Shown here piece after piece: positions 17,920 to 28,654 of a stretch of 64,000 nucleotides of DNA. Positions within the stretch are counted from its first letter, which is position 1. Each line of letters opens with the position of its first letter. The position numbers and the translations under genes are program-made. The notes below the pieces were generated by a model. It saw nothing but the letters and a program-made list of their open reading frames with translations. It was not told where the DNA came from and made no database searches. This stretch comes from Rhizobiales bacterium YIM 77505 (lineage in GTDB: Bacteria; Pseudomonadota; Alphaproteobacteria; Rhizobiales; Beijerinckiaceae): positions 1,488,001 to 1,552,000 of the forward strand of contig JQNH01000001.1 in NCBI GenBank assembly GCA_000745135.1, given 5' to 3'.

Positions 17920-19362
17920 TCAGACGTGGATCACGCGGCCATAAGCGTCGAGAACGCTCTCGTGCATCATCTCCGAGAGGGTCGGATGCGGGAACACCGT
18001 GTGGATCAGCTCCTCCTCGGTGGTCTCGAGGTTCATGGCGATCACGAAGCCCTGGATGAGCTCCGTGACTTCCGCGCCGACCATGTGGGCGCCGAGGAGC
18101 CTACCCGTCTTCCTATCGAAGATCGTTTTCACCAGCCCTTCCGGCTCGCCAAGCGCAATGGCCTTGCCGTTGCCCACAAAGGGAAAGCGCCCGACGCGGA
18201 TGTCGAAGCCCTGCTCCTTGGCTCGCGCTTCGGTCAGGCCGACGGAGGCGATCTGCGGGTGGCAATAGGTGCAGCCCGGGATCTTGTTCTTGTCGAGGGG
18301 CTCGGCGTGGAGGCCCTTGATGGCGTCGACGCAGCGCTCGCCCTCGTGCTCCGCCTTGTGCGCGAGCATGGGAGGACCGGCGACATCGCCAATGGCGTAG
18401 ATGCCAGGGACGTTGGTGCGCCCGAGGCCATCGGTGACGATCGTGCCCCGATCCGTCTTCACGCCGAGCTTTTCGAGGCCGAGAGTCTCGATGTTGCCGA
18501 CCACGCCCACGGCCGAGATGAGCCGCTCGGCGGCGATGGTTCGGGTGCCGCCCTTGCCATCGTCTATGGTGGCGGTGATGGAGTTCTCCGCCTTCTCCAC
18601 CTTCGTCACCTTGGCGCCGGTGATGATCGTCATTCCCTGCTTCTCGAAGCGTTTGCGGGCGAAGGCGGCGATCTCCGCATCCTCCGCGGGCAGGATCTGA
18701 GGCAGGAGTTCGACGACGGTCACCTGGGCGCCGAGCGTACGGTAAAAGGAGGCGAACTCCATGCCGATCGCCCCCGAGCCCATGATGAGGAGCGACTTCG
18801 GGACGGCAGGCGGCACCATCGCCTCGAAATAGGTCCAGATGAGCTTGCCGTCGGGCTCAATGCCGGGCAGCACGCGCGGGCGTGCGCCGGTGGCGATGAT
18901 GATGTGCTTCGCCTGGTAAGAGCCCGGTCCGAGCGCTCCTTTCGGCGCCGGCGCCGGCGGGCCTTGGACGGACCGCGTTGCCGGCCGCACCGTGACCTTG
19001 CCCGGCGCCTCGATCGAGGCCTCGCCCCAGATCACGTCGATCTTGTTCTTCTTCATCAGGAAGCCGACGCCCGTCGAGAGCCGCGCCGAGACGTCGCGGG
19101 AGCGCTTGACGATGGCGGCGGCGTCGAAGCCCACCTTCCCCTCGATGGTCAGCCCATAATCCTTCGGGTGTTGCAGATAGTGGTAGATCTCCGCCGAGCG
19201 GAGCAGCGCCTTGGTGGGGATGCAGCCCCAGTTGAGGCAGATGCCGCCGAGATGTTCGCGATCCACGACCGCCGTCTTGAAGCCGAGCTGCGCGGCGCGG
19301 ATCGCGGTCACGTAGCCGCCAGGACCGGCGCCGATGACGAGGATGTCGTAGGGATCAGCCAC
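17920..19362 (-). CDS. lpdA: dihydrolipoyl dehydrogenase (E3)
   Basis: FAD- and NAD-dependent E3 enzyme that reoxidises dihydrolipoyl groups of the pyruvate dehydrogenase complex and possibly other 2-oxoacid complexes. The 480-residue protein starts with the FAD motif VIGAGPGGYVTAIRAAQLG. The redox-active disulfide is in GGICLNWGCIPTK. The NAD motif is IMGSGAIGMEFASFY, and the second FAD contact is YAIGDVAG. The C-terminal catalytic pair lies in FPHPTLSE. It follows pdhC by 47 bp in the same direction. A loop containing APAPKGALGPGS (about 153-165) is an insertion not found in shorter E3 proteins. Confidence 0.96.
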   Translation of the reverse strand: MADPYDILVIGAGPGGYVTAIRAAQLGFKTAVVDREHLGGICLNWGCIPTKALLRSAEIYHYLQHPKDYGLTIEGKVGFDAAAIVKRSRDVSARLSTGVGFLMKKNKIDVIWGEASIEAPGKVTVRPATRSVQGPPAPAPKGALGPGSYQAKHIIIATGARPRVLPGIEPDGKLIWTYFEAMVPPAVPKSLLIMGSGAIGMEFASFYRTLGAQVTVVELLPQILPAEDAEIAAFARKRFEKQGMTIITGAKVTKVEKAENSITATIDDGKGGTRTIAAERLISAVGVVGNIETLGLEKLGVKTDRGTIVTDGLGRTNVPGIYAIGDVAGPPMLAHKAEHEGERCVDAIKGLHAEPLDKNKIPGCTYCHPQIASVGLTEARAKEQGFDIRVGRFPFVGNGKAIALGEPEGLVKTIFDRKTGRLLGAHMVGAEVTELIQGFVIAMNLETTEEELIHTVFPHPTLSEMMHESVLDAYGRVIHV

Positions 19363-19409
19363 TTACGCCTCCATTTCCCCTCCCCCTTGGCGAAGGGAAA
19401 CACTGTACC

Positions 19410-20786
19410 TCACACCAACATCCCCATCGGGTTCTCGATCAGCTCCTTGAAGGCGCCGATGAGCTGGGCGCCCAGCGCCCCGTCGACGGCCCGGTGATCG
19501 CAGGAGAGCGTCACGCTCATCATCGTCGCCACCGTGAGCTGGCCGTTCTTGACCACCGGGCGCTGCTCGCCGGTGCCGACGGCAAGGATGGTGGAGTGAG
19601 GCGGGTTGATGACCGCCGTGAAGTCCTTGATGCCGAACATGCCGAGATTCGACACCGCCGTCGTACCGCCCTGGTATTCCTCCGGCTTCAGCTTCCGCTC
19701 CTTGGCCCGGGCGGCGTAGTCCTTCATCTCCTGGGCGATGACGGAGAGCGTCTTCGTCTCGGCGGCGCGGATGATGGGGGTGATGAGGCCGTTGCCGGGC
19801 AGCGCCACCGCGACGCCGACATCGGCGTGCTTGTGCTTGAGCATGGCCCCCTCGGTCCAGGTCACGTTGGCGTCGGGCACGCGCATGAGGGCGAGCGCGA
19901 GCGCCTTGATCACCATGTCGTTGACCGACACCTTCCAGGCCGGTTTGCCCTCCCGCGCCCCCGGAGCGGCCTTGTTGACCTCCTCCCGCAGCTTGAGAAG
20001 CGCGTCGATCTCGCAATCGACCGTCAGATAGAATTGCGGGATCGTCTGCCGCGCCTCGGTCAGACGCCGCGCGATGGTCCGGCGCATGTTGTCGTGCGGG
20101 ATCTCCTCGTAGGAGCCCGGCGCGAACAGCGCCTTGACCTGGGCGTCGGAGGGGGCGCTCGGGGCTGGGGCTGGAGGCCGGGCCACAGCGGGCGCTGGAG
20201 CCGGCATCGGGGCCGGCTGCGGCGCCGCTTTCGGCGCGCCGCCCGCAAGAGCCGCCTTCACGTCGCGCTCGATGATGCGGCCATGCGGGCCGGTGCCCTT
20301 GATCATGGCAAGATCAAGCCCCGCCTCCTTGGCAAGGCGCCGAGCGAGGGGCGAGGCGAAGAGACGGTTGTGACGCGCCCCATTCGGCTTCGGGGAGGCT
20401 GCCGCCGAGGGCTGAGGCGCGGCGGCGGGAGCCGCTGGCCGCGAGGCCGGTGTTGGCGCCGCAGCGGGAGGCGCGGAGGCCTGAGGGCTTGGCGCAGGCG
20501 GCGTGGCGCCTTGGCCTGACGCCGAGACGCTCTTCGGGTCCTCGCCCTCCGCGGCGATCAGCGCGATGAGCTCGTTGACGGGCACGTCCGGGGTGCCCTC
20601 CGGCACGACGATCTTGGCGAGCACCCCCTCGTCGACCGCTTCAACCTCCATCGTAGCCTTGTCGGTCTCGATTTCGGCGATCACGTCCCCCGATCTGACG
20701 GGATCTCCCTCCTTCTTCAGCCACTTGGCCAGATTGCCCTTTTCCATGGTGGGCGAGAGGGCGGGCATCAGGACATTGATGGGCAT
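19410..20786 (-). CDS. pdhC: pyruvate dehydrogenase dihydrolipoamide acetyltransferase (E2)
   Basis: Core subunit of the pyruvate dehydrogenase complex; 458 residues. There is one lipoyl domain (1-80) with lipoylated Lys43 in [11 protein letters not shown], then an Ala/Pro-rich flexible linker (about 90-135). The peripheral-subunit-binding domain reads ASPLARRLAKEAGLDLAMIKG, and a second Ala/Pro linker follows. The C-terminal acetyltransferase domain has the catalytic DHRAVDG. It follows the DUF5076 gene after a repeat-containing gap of 226 bp, so it may be partly uncoupled from pdhAB. lpdA follows. Confidence 0.96.
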   Translation of the reverse strand: MPINVLMPALSPTMEKGNLAKWLKKEGDPVRSGDVIAEIETDKATMEVEAVDEGVLAKIVVPEGTPDVPVNELIALIAAEGEDPKSVSASGQGATPPAPSPQASAPPAAAPTPASRPAAPAAAPQPSAAASPKPNGARHNRLFASPLARRLAKEAGLDLAMIKGTGPHGRIIERDVKAALAGGAPKAAPQPAPMPAPAPAVARPPAPAPSAPSDAQVKALFAPGSYEEIPHDNMRRTIARRLTEARQTIPQFYLTVDCEIDALLKLREEVNKAAPGAREGKPAWKVSVNDMVIKALALALMRVPDANVTWTEGAMLKHKHADVGVAVALPGNGLITPIIRAAETKTLSVIAQEMKDYAARAKERKLKPEEYQGGTTAVSNLGMFGIKDFTAVINPPHSTILAVGTGEQRPVVKNGQLTVATMMSVTLSCDHRAVDGALGAQLIGAFKELIENPMGMLV

Positions 20787-21012
20787 CGCGTGGGATCCTG
20801 AGCTTGGAAATCTGCCGGGTTGCGCGTCTCCTTCTCCAAGGGAGAGAAGGCGGCTACGGAGCGGCCGGATGAGGGGCGAGTCCTCCCCGGAGCTGGCGCT
20901 CTCCTTACCCGGTCGGCGGAGCCTGTCGTCGGGCGGGCCTTCGGCCCGACCCGTTGGCCGACTCGACCTCTCCCTCGGGGAGGGGCAGGAGCACGGGTCG
21001 CGGCAGGTGCCA
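20787..21012. repeat. palindromic repeat region between DUF5076 gene and pdhC
   Basis: This gap contains several imperfect palindromes: CCTTCTCCAAGGGAGAGAAGG, GGCGGGCCTTCGGCCCGACC, and CCTCTCCCTCGGGGAGGGG. The style resembles the insert within uvrA at 42441-42563 and looks like a dispersed GC-rich repeat family of the REP/RPE kind. No gene is visible. Confidence 0.6.
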
Positions 21013-21309
21013 TCAGTTCAGCGCCTGCGTCGAGCCGGGATCGGTCGGGCGGTTGAGCTCGGCCTCCATCCCCTCGCGGATCTGGGCCAGAGCCTCGTCC
21101 TCGGAAAGATCCGTCTCCATCGCGTAGATGCGGGCAGCGTGACGGGCGAGGTCGACGAGGAGCACACCCCAGGTGAAGGGATCGTCGAACGAGCGCCGAA
21201 GAGCGATGCTCACCCCGCCGTCGACGATCGAGGCACGCAGCACCTCGTGGCCGCCCTTCTCGAGCGCATCGGGCGGAACGGAGAGGGCTTCGAATTTCGG
21301 CGCGCTCAT
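21013..21309 (-). CDS. DUF5076 domain protein of unknown function
   Basis: A 98-residue acidic soluble protein that I recognise as the DUF5076 type (VPPDALEKGGHEVLRASIVDGGVSIALRRSFDDP). There are no cysteines, signal peptide or membrane segments. It sits between pdhB and pdhC in the same direction, starting 12 bp after the pdhB stop. This position recurs in Hyphomicrobiales as far as I recall, so it may be tied to the pyruvate dehydrogenase complex, perhaps in assembly. That link is inference only. Confidence 0.75.
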   Translation of the reverse strand: MSAPKFEALSVPPDALEKGGHEVLRASIVDGGVSIALRRSFDDPFTWGVLLVDLARHAARIYAMETDLSEDEALAQIREGMEAELNRPTDPGSTQALN

Positions 21310-21321
21310 GAGCGATCCTCC

Positions 21322-22785
21322 TCAGCGATAGCAGACGGCCTTCGCCGCCTGGACCACTTCGGCAACGCTCGGCAGCGCGAGCTTCTCGAGATTGGCCGCG
21401 TAGGGCATCGGCACGTCCTTGCCGGTGATACGCGCCACCGGCGCGTCAAGATAGTCGAAGGCGTGCTCCATGATGCGCATGCCGACTTCGGCCGAGACGC
21501 CCGACTGCGGCCAGCCCTCCTCCACGACGACGCAACGCTTCGTCTTCTGCACGGAGGCGATGATGGTATCGGTGTCCATCGGCCGGATGGTGCGAAGATC
21601 CACGACTTCGGCCGAAATGCCCTCGCCTTCGAGCTCCTGGGCGGCTTTCAGGGCGTAGGTCATGCCGATGCCCCAGGAGACGAGGGTGACGTCGTCGCCG
21701 CGGCGATGCACCTTGGCCTTGCCGATGGGCACGAGGAAATCGTCGAGCTTGGGGACCGGGAAGGATTGGCCGTAGAGGATCTCGTTCTCCAGGAAGATCA
21801 CGGGATTGGGGTCGCGAATGGCGCTCTTGAGCAGGCCCTTCGCGTCAGCCGCCGTGTAGGGCATCACCACCTTGAGGCCCGGCACGTTCGAGTACCAGGC
21901 GGCGTAATCCTGGCTGTGCTGGGCGGCAACCCGGGCGGCGGCCCCGTTGGGCCCGCGAAAGACGATCGGGCATCCGAGCTGACCGCCGGACATATAAAGC
22001 GTCTTGGCCGCCGAGTTGATGATCTGGTCGATCGCCTGCATGGCGAAGTTGAAGGTCATGAACTCGATGATCGGCCGCAACCCTGCCATCGCCGCGCCGA
22101 CCCCGAGGCCCGCAAAGCCGTGCTCGGTGATGGGCGTGTCGACGACTCGCTTCGGACCGAACTCCTGCAACAGGCCCTGCGTCACCTTGTAGGCGCCCTG
22201 ATATTCGGCAACCTCCTCGCCCATCACGAAGACATTGGGGTCGCGGCGCATCTCCTCGGCCATGGCGTCGCGCAGCGCTTCCCGGACGGTCATGGTGACA
22301 AGTTCCGTCCCCTCCGGAATTTCCGCCGACGCGTCATAGCTCGCCCGGTTCGTCACCACGGCGGGCGCGGCCGGGCGGGCGATGCCGCCTTCCTCCTGAT
22401 GCGGTCGCGACGCGGGAGCCGGCCGGTCGGCCATGCCCTCGGCCTCGGCGTCCGGGGTCGGGGCGGGCTGAGCATGAGCGCCGTCCCCCGCGGCGGGCGC
22501 AGGGCTGGCCGGCGCCTTCGCCGCCGCAGCCGACAGGTCCTCGCCCTCGCCGGCCAGAATGGCGATCGGCGTGTTGACGGCCACATTGTCGGTGTCGTCG
22601 GGCACCAGGATCTTGGCGAGAATGCCCTCGTCGATCGCCTCCACCTCCATCGTCGCCTTGTCGGTCTCGATCTCGGCAATGACGTCGCCGGGCTTCACGC
22701 GGTCGCCCTCCTTCTTGAGCCATTTGGCGAGCTTGCCCTGCTCCATGGTCGGCGAGAGGGCGGGCATCAAAATGTCGGTGGGCAT
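21322..22785 (-). CDS. pdhB: pyruvate dehydrogenase E1 component subunit beta
   Basis: Beta chain of the E1 pyruvate decarboxylase; 487 residues. It carries its own lipoyl domain at the N-terminus (1-80, Lys43 in [11 protein letters not shown]), nearly the same as that of PdhC, then an Ala/Pro linker. The E1 beta fold starts at about residue 165 ([20 protein letters not shown]). An extra lipoyl domain on E1 beta is known in alphaproteobacteria. The frame is open upstream to 23394, but that part overlaps pdhA; ATG 22785 starts the conserved lipoyl domain. pdhA ends 125 bp upstream and the DUF5076 gene follows after 12 bp. Confidence 0.96.
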   Translation of the reverse strand: MPTDILMPALSPTMEQGKLAKWLKKEGDRVKPGDVIAEIETDKATMEVEAIDEGILAKILVPDDTDNVAVNTPIAILAGEGEDLSAAAAKAPASPAPAAGDGAHAQPAPTPDAEAEGMADRPAPASRPHQEEGGIARPAAPAVVTNRASYDASAEIPEGTELVTMTVREALRDAMAEEMRRDPNVFVMGEEVAEYQGAYKVTQGLLQEFGPKRVVDTPITEHGFAGLGVGAAMAGLRPIIEFMTFNFAMQAIDQIINSAAKTLYMSGGQLGCPIVFRGPNGAAARVAAQHSQDYAAWYSNVPGLKVVMPYTAADAKGLLKSAIRDPNPVIFLENEILYGQSFPVPKLDDFLVPIGKAKVHRRGDDVTLVSWGIGMTYALKAAQELEGEGISAEVVDLRTIRPMDTDTIIASVQKTKRCVVVEEGWPQSGVSAEVGMRIMEHAFDYLDAPVARITGKDVPMPYAANLEKLALPSVAEVVQAAKAVCYR

Positions 22786-22910
22786 GGGATGCTCTTCGGT
22801 TCTGTCCGCGTCGTTCCGGCCGGAGCGGAGAGCCGGGACGATTCTGACGTCGGGTGTCGGTTCGGCGAACAGTCCCGGACTGCGGCGAGCGACAATCCGG
22901 GACGAAGGAC

Positions 22911-23960
22911 TCAAGCGTCCAGGAGCACGTCGGTCCAGAGCTCCGAGGGGTCCGGCTCGGGGTCGTGAGTTGCGAACTCCGCCGCCTCGTTCACGATCTC
23001 GCGGACCTTGGCGTCGATGGTCTTGAGCTCGTCCTCGCTCACTTTCCACTCGCCAAGAAGCCGGCGGCGCACCTGCTCGATGGGGTCGTGCTCCTCCCGC
23101 ATCCGGGTCACCTCGTCCTTGGAGCGGTACTTGGCCGGATCGGACATGGAGTGGCCGCGATAGCGGTAGGTCTGCATCTCGAGGATGTAGGGCCCCTGGC
23201 CCGACCGGCAGTAGTCGATCGCCCGCCGGCCGGCATCGCGGACCGCCCGGACATCCATGCCGTCCACCTGCTCGCCCGGGATGTTGAAGGAGAGGCCGCG
23301 CTTGGAGAAGTCGGTCTGGGCGGAAGCCCGGGTCACCGCCGTGCCCATGGCGTAGCGGTTGTTCTCGATGATGTAGACGACCGGCAGCTTCCACAGGGCG
23401 GCCATGTTGAAGCTCTCATACACCTGGCCCTGGTTCGCAGCGCCATCCCCGAAATAGGTGAGCGAGACGCGCCCGTTGTTGCGATACCAATTGGCGAAGG
23501 CGAGCCCGGTCCCGAGCGAGACCTGGGCGCCGACAATGCCGTGCCCGCCAAAGAAGTTCTTCTCCTTGGAGAACATGTGCATCGAGCCGCCCTTGCCCTT
23601 GGAGTAACCGCCACGGCGCCCGGTGAGCTCAGCCATCACCCCCTTCGGATCCATGCCGCACACCAGCATGTGTCCGTGATCCCGGTATCCTGTGATCACC
23701 TGATCACCCTCTTGGGCTGCCATCTGCATACCGACGACGACGGCCTCCTGGCCGATGTAAAGATGGCAGAACCCCCCAATGAGGCCCATGCCGTACATCT
23801 GGCCCGCCTTTTCCTCGAAGCGGCGGATGAGCAGCATCTCGCGGTAGGCGTGAAGCTCCTCCTCCTTGCTGAACTGAAGAACGTTGGGGATCGTCTTCTT
23901 CGCCGGATCCCTGGGAGTGCCCTTAGGGGCGCGGCTGCCGGCGCGAGAAGCTGCGGGCAT
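22911..23960 (-). CDS. pdhA: pyruvate dehydrogenase E1 component subunit alpha
   Basis: Thiamine diphosphate-binding alpha chain of E1; 349 residues. The ThDP/magnesium motif [14 protein letters not shown]...IENN is present, and GHGIVGAQ and the phosphorylation-loop-like [15 protein letters not shown] are typical. The frame is open 30 codons further upstream, but ATG 23960 has a strong ribosome binding site (CGGAGGA, 6 nt before) and starts the usual MPAA-type N-terminus with a basic Ala/Lys tail. The 168-bp gap upstream holds AT-rich inverted repeats that may be the operator of the pdh genes. Confidence 0.95.
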   Translation of the reverse strand: MPAASRAGSRAPKGTPRDPAKKTIPNVLQFSKEEELHAYREMLLIRRFEEKAGQMYGMGLIGGFCHLYIGQEAVVVGMQMAAQEGDQVITGYRDHGHMLVCGMDPKGVMAELTGRRGGYSKGKGGSMHMFSKEKNFFGGHGIVGAQVSLGTGLAFANWYRNNGRVSLTYFGDGAANQGQVYESFNMAALWKLPVVYIIENNRYAMGTAVTRASAQTDFSKRGLSFNIPGEQVDGMDVRAVRDAGRRAIDYCRSGQGPYILEMQTYRYRGHSMSDPAKYRSKDEVTRMREEHDPIEQVRRRLLGEWKVSEDELKTIDAKVREIVNEAAEFATHDPEPDPSELWTDVLLDA

Positions 23961-24076
23961 CGGTATCCTCCGAAGCGTTTCCTGACCCGCTTTTAGCCCA
24001 GCCCACGCACGAAAGCGAGGCCCTGCGCCGGAGCCAGGGCTGGTCCGCAATTCGGAGCAAGTTATTGAAACGATGA

Positions 24077-24108
24077 GTTAATTCTCGAATTAACAGGAAT
24101 CTTGTTAA
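24077..24108. promoter_or_regulatory. AT-rich inverted repeats upstream of pdhA
   Basis: GTTAATTC (24077-24084) and GAATTAAC (24087-24094) form a perfect repeat around TC. TTAAC (24090-24094) and GTTAA (24104-24108) form a second, overlapping one. The cluster lies 117-148 bp before the pdhA start and is strikingly AT-rich for this genome. It is a good candidate for a promoter/operator of the pdh operon; the regulator is unknown. Confidence 0.5.
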
Positions 24109-24128
24109 TCGACCATGGCGGACCGATG

Positions 24129-24443
24129 TCACTCGCCGGTGATGATGACGAGGTCGTTCCGGTGCACGCGGCCAAGCACCACGCGTGCGCGCTCCTCGAT
24201 GAGGTCCCGGTCGATCTGGTCGCTCCTGAGGAGCGCAATGCGCCGCTCCCATTCGCGGCGCTCTTGCCGGAGCTGCTCGAGCTCCTGGTTGCGCTCATAG
24301 ACCTGAACCTTGAGCGCACGCTTTGCTTCAAGGCCGCGGCTGCCGTGGTGAGCATGGTGCACGAAGTAGCCGACGGCCGCTGCCGAGACGCCATAGAGCG
24401 CCAAAGGCACCAGGAACCTGCGGGCGCGCCTTCTCACCACCAT
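24129..24443 (-). CDS. ftsB: FtsB/DivIC-type septum formation initiator
   Basis: A 104-residue bitopic membrane protein with a short arginine-rich cytoplasmic start (MVVRRRARR), one transmembrane helix (about 10-28) and a periplasmic coiled coil (about 35-80; LEQLRQERREWERRIALLRS). This is the layout of FtsB, which joins FtsL and FtsQ in the division machinery. The frame is open upstream, but ATG 24443 starts right before the basic patch. It lies between eno and pdhA, the same eno-ftsB neighbourhood as in many proteobacteria. Sequence identity in this family is low, so the name rests on architecture and synteny. Confidence 0.88.
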   Translation of the reverse strand: MVVRRRARRFLVPLALYGVSAAAVGYFVHHAHHGSRGLEAKRALKVQVYERNQELEQLRQERREWERRIALLRSDQIDRDLIEERARVVLGRVHRNDLVIITGE

Positions 24444-24564
24444 GCGCCGAGACTGGCGTGGCGTGGTTAAGATTGCGTTAGGGCAACGCCGCCATGGCCC
24501 CGGCCGTACTCGCTCCGCCGATCCCGGCGTGCCCAACGGGCCTGCCTGGCGACCGAACCTCGCC

Positions 24565-25887
<1,323 letters not shown>

Positions 25888-26073
25888 TTATGGGCGCAAA
25901 CGGGCGATCCGGCAAGCGAGCGTCCTATCTGCATCGTCATCCTGGACGACCCAGCGGCGAGCCTGGAAGCCGGCGCGAGCGTCGCGCAGGAGGTTCCGAC
26001 CATCCACGACGATCAGGTTGGTGTATGGGTCCAGGTTCGCCGCTCCGCGGCGCCTGAATGACAGGAGGTCCGC

Positions 26074-26523
26074 ATGAACGAAGAGCTCCAGCTCGGCCGC
26101 ACGAGCCCCCTCCCCGCCTCCCCCGAGGAAGCACGGCTCGACCGCGTGCCGAACCCGCATCCCGATACCGACTACGTGGCCCGCTTCACGGCGCCCGAAT
26201 TCACCTCGCTCTGCCCGGTGACCGGGCAGCCGGATTTCGCGCTGCTCGTGATCGACTACGTGCCCGACCGCTGGCTCGTCGAATCGAAGTCGTTGAAGCT
26301 TTATCTCCACAGCTTCCGCAACCACGGGGCCTTCCACGAGGACTGCACGGTGGCGATCGGCAAGCGCCTGGTGTCGCTCCTCGAACCGCGTTTCCTGCGC
26401 ATTGGCGGCTACTGGTATCCGCGCGGCGGCATTCCGATCGACGTGTTCTGGCAGAGCGGCGAACGGCCCAAGAACCTATGGTTGCCGGACCAGGGCGTTG
26501 CGCCCTACCGGGCCCGCCCGTGA
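26074..26523 (+). CDS. queF: NADPH-dependent 7-cyano-7-deazaguanine reductase
   Basis: Reduces preQ0 to preQ1 in queuosine tRNA modification, a rare nitrile reduction. The 149-residue protein is the short, single-domain (YkvM-like) form. The nucleophilic Cys is in [11 protein letters not shown], and the QueF motif reads [24 protein letters not shown] 26074 has a clear AGGAGG sequence before it. No other queuosine gene is in the window. It is the only plus-strand gene in this stretch. It converges on and overlaps the MFS gene by 19 bp (26505-26523), so the two transcripts may interfere with each other. Confidence 0.94.
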   Translation: MNEELQLGRTSPLPASPEEARLDRVPNPHPDTDYVARFTAPEFTSLCPVTGQPDFALLVIDYVPDRWLVESKSLKLYLHSFRNHGAFHEDCTVAIGKRLVSLLEPRFLRIGGYWYPRGGIPIDVFWQSGERPKNLWLPDQGVAPYRARP

Positions 26524-27689
26524 CTCTGCCCCACCAAGATCCACGCTGACACGAGCCCAAGCGCCACGATCGCGGCGCCGGCCATCGCCAAGGTCGAGCC
26601 CCAGCCAAGCGTCCCGATGGCGGCGCCGAACAGGGCCACCCCAAGCGCCTGGCCGACGAAGAACGAGAAGGCGTGGAGCGCCACCGCCGAGGCGCGGGCG
26701 TCCGGCACCACCTCGGTGACCTGCGTCTGATAGGAGTTGTGGAGCATATAGAAGGACAGGCCGAGGGCGACCATGAGGGCGAGATCCAAGATCCAGCCCG
26801 GCTGAAGGGCCATGCCGAAGAGGGCCCCTCCCCCGATGAGCCCGCCGAAGGCGAACATGCGGCCGAGGCCCAGCGCGCGCAGGAGCCACGTCACCAGCGC
26901 CGAGTAGACGAGCCCCCCGACCGCAAAGCCCGCAAGGACAAGACCGGCCTCGAAGGGCCCGCCCTCGCCGCGGATCTCAAGCGCCGGCGCGATGTAGGGA
27001 AACAGGCCGAAGAACGCGATGCCGTCGATGAAAACGAAGGCGTAAAGGAATCGCGCCCGCCTGTTCGTGATGACACGCCGGTAGCGGGCAAGCGCCTCCG
27101 CCACGCTCAACCGGCCGGGCGGACGAGCCGGCTTCTCGAAGCCGAACAGCGCTCCGACGGCGGCAGCCGCCGTGAGCCCCGCAGCGAGGATGAATACGCC
27201 GCGCCAGCCGACCCACTCGGCAAGGAAGCCCGCCACCGAGGATCCGGCGAGCTGGCCCAAGATCACGGCCGCGAGGAAGCGGCTGATGGCGACCTGCCGG
27301 CTTCCCATGTCCACCCGGTCGCCGACTAGGCCAAGCGACATGGGAATCACGCCCCCCGCTGCCATCCCGGCGAGGATGCGCAAGGCAAAGAGCACCTCGG
27401 TCGAGGGGGCCACCGCGCAGAGAGCCATCGCCGCGGCGAGCATGCCAAGGCAGATGGGGAAGATCCGCTCCTTGCCGATGGCGTCGCCGACGGGTCCGAG
27501 AATCGGCTGGATGAAGGCGTAAGGAAGCGCGAAGGCCGTCGCCAGAAGGGCCACGGTGCGCGGATCGCTCGAGAGGTCCCGCGCAATGACGCCCACGAGC
27601 GGCTCGAGGGAGCGTCCGGCGAAGGTGCTCGCAAACCCGCTCACCGCGAGAATCAGGATCAGGCGCTGGATGGCAGGCGAGAAGGACAT
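26505..27689 (-). CDS. MFS transporter, probable drug/solute exporter
   Basis: A 394-residue major facilitator with about 12 hydrophobic segments and the usual central break (around 180-215). The first half has the loop 2-3 region [13 protein letters not shown], a variant of the GxxxDxxGRR motif. The N-terminus reads [23 protein letters not shown], which fits DHA1-type exporters. Substrate cannot be read from the sequence. The frame stays open 20 codons upstream, but ATG 27689 starts just before the first membrane helix. It overlaps the 3' end of queF on the other strand and lies between eno and kdsA, which are often neighbours, so the queF/MFS pair may be an insertion. Confidence 0.85.
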   Translation of the reverse strand: MSFSPAIQRLILILAVSGFASTFAGRSLEPLVGVIARDLSSDPRTVALLATAFALPYAFIQPILGPVGDAIGKERIFPICLGMLAAAMALCAVAPSTEVLFALRILAGMAAGGVIPMSLGLVGDRVDMGSRQVAISRFLAAVILGQLAGSSVAGFLAEWVGWRGVFILAAGLTAAAAVGALFGFEKPARPPGRLSVAEALARYRRVITNRRARFLYAFVFIDGIAFFGLFPYIAPALEIRGEGGPFEAGLVLAGFAVGGLVYSALVTWLLRALGLGRMFAFGGLIGGGALFGMALQPGWILDLALMVALGLSFYMLHNSYQTQVTEVVPDARASAVALHAFSFFVGQALGVALFGAAIGTLGWGSTLAMAGAAIVALGLVSAWILVGQSHGRAR

Positions 27690-27750
27690 GGCGTCGAAGC
27701 GCTCTCGCTTAGCGGCCCTGAGGCGTGATGGCGAATGCACGCGGCGCAAT

Positions 27751-27775
27751 GCTCCCCTCCTCGCGAGGCGGGAGC
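27751..27775 (-). terminator. GC hairpin after kdsA
   Basis: GCTCCC (27751-27756) pairs with GGGAGC (27770-27775), and the inner CCTC pairs with GAGG. It starts 7 bp after the kdsA stop (minus strand), where a terminator would be expected. No T-tract follows, so termination is only likely. Confidence 0.4.
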
Positions 27776-27781
27776 GGGAGC

Positions 27782-28645
27782 TTAGGTCAGTTGATGGGAG
27801 GAGGCGGAGCGCTTCTTTGCCAGCGCGTCGAAAGCCTTGAGCTCCATAAGAAGCGCGTGCATGTCCTTCAGCGGCACCATATTGGGACCGTCGGAGGGCG
27901 CCCTGTCCGGGTCCTGATGCGTCTCGATGAAGACGCCCGCGACGCCCACCGCCACGGCGGCGCGCGCCAGGACCGGGACGAATTCGCGCTGGCCGCCAGA
28001 TGACGCGCCCTTCCCGCCCGGCTGCTGCACCGAATGGGTGGCGTCGAAAATCACGGGCGCTCCGGTGGTCTCGGCCATGATCGGCAGGGCGCGCATGTCG
28101 GAGACCAGCGTATTGTAGCCGAAGGAGACGCCGCGCTCAGTGACCATCACATGGGGATTGCCGGCATCCGTGATCTTGCGGGCCACATGGGCCATGTCCC
28201 AGGGCGCCAGGAACTGGCCCTTCTTGACATTGACCACCCGCCCGGTCTTCGCCGCCGCGACAAGGAGGTCGGTCTGCCGGCAGAGAAACGCCGGAATCTG
28301 GAGAATGTCCACGACTTCCGCCACCGGCGCGCATTGATCGCTCTCGTGCACGTCCGTCGTGACGGGCAGGCCAAGGCGCTCCTTCACCTCCGCGAAGACA
28401 GCAAGCGCCTTGTCGAGGCCGATGCCGCGGGCGCTTGCCGCCGAGGTGCGATTCGCCTTGTCGAAGGACGATTTGTAGACAAGGCCAAGCCCCAGCCGAT
28501 CCGCCATTTCCTTCAATGCCGAGGCCATTTCGAGCGCGTGCTCGCGACTCTCCATGACGCAGGGACCGGCGATGACGGCGAGCGGCAGGGCGTTGCCGAA
28601 CCGCACCTTGCCCACCTGCACCACGGAAGCCACCTCGGGCATCAC
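27782..28645 (-). CDS. kdsA: 3-deoxy-8-phosphooctulonate synthase
   Basis: Condenses phosphoenolpyruvate with arabinose 5-phosphate to make KDO 8-phosphate for lipopolysaccharide inner core. The 287-residue TIM barrel shows [29 protein letters not shown], the DVHE motif after [17 protein letters not shown] and [12 protein letters not shown]. The Cys in AGPCVMES is at the position of the metal ligand in metal-dependent enzymes, but metal dependence cannot be settled by eye. Position 28642 offers a second Met one codon after the first. The cyclophilin gene lies 9 bp downstream of the start region on the same strand (ending at 28655), so the cyclophilin and kdsA are probably cotranscribed. Confidence 0.95.
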   Translation of the reverse strand: MMPEVASVVQVGKVRFGNALPLAVIAGPCVMESREHALEMASALKEMADRLGLGLVYKSSFDKANRTSAASARGIGLDKALAVFAEVKERLGLPVTTDVHESDQCAPVAEVVDILQIPAFLCRQTDLLVAAAKTGRVVNVKKGQFLAPWDMAHVARKITDAGNPHVMVTERGVSFGYNTLVSDMRALPIMAETTGAPVIFDATHSVQQPGGKGASSGGQREFVPVLARAAVAVGVAGVFIETHQDPDRAPSDGPNMVPLKDMHALLMELKAFDALAKKRSASSHQLT

Positions 28646-28654
28646 CCCAGCCCT

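Noticed and set aside
22786-23394. N-terminal extension of pdhB by about 200 codons
   Set aside because: It overlaps pdhA on the same strand, is Arg/Gly/Pro-rich and precedes a clean lipoyl-domain start at 22785.
24077-24094. CtrA box (TTAA-N7-TTAAC) before pdhA
   Set aside because: The spacing between the TTAA halves is 8 nt, not 7, and the sequence is better explained as an inverted repeat.
25888-26040. Minus-strand remnant reading LIVVDGRNLLRDARAGFQ, like the C-terminus of a nucleotide-sugar dehydrogenase
   Set aside because: The similarity is short, no upstream part of such a gene is present, and the frame runs antisense to queF. It is too weak to annotate.
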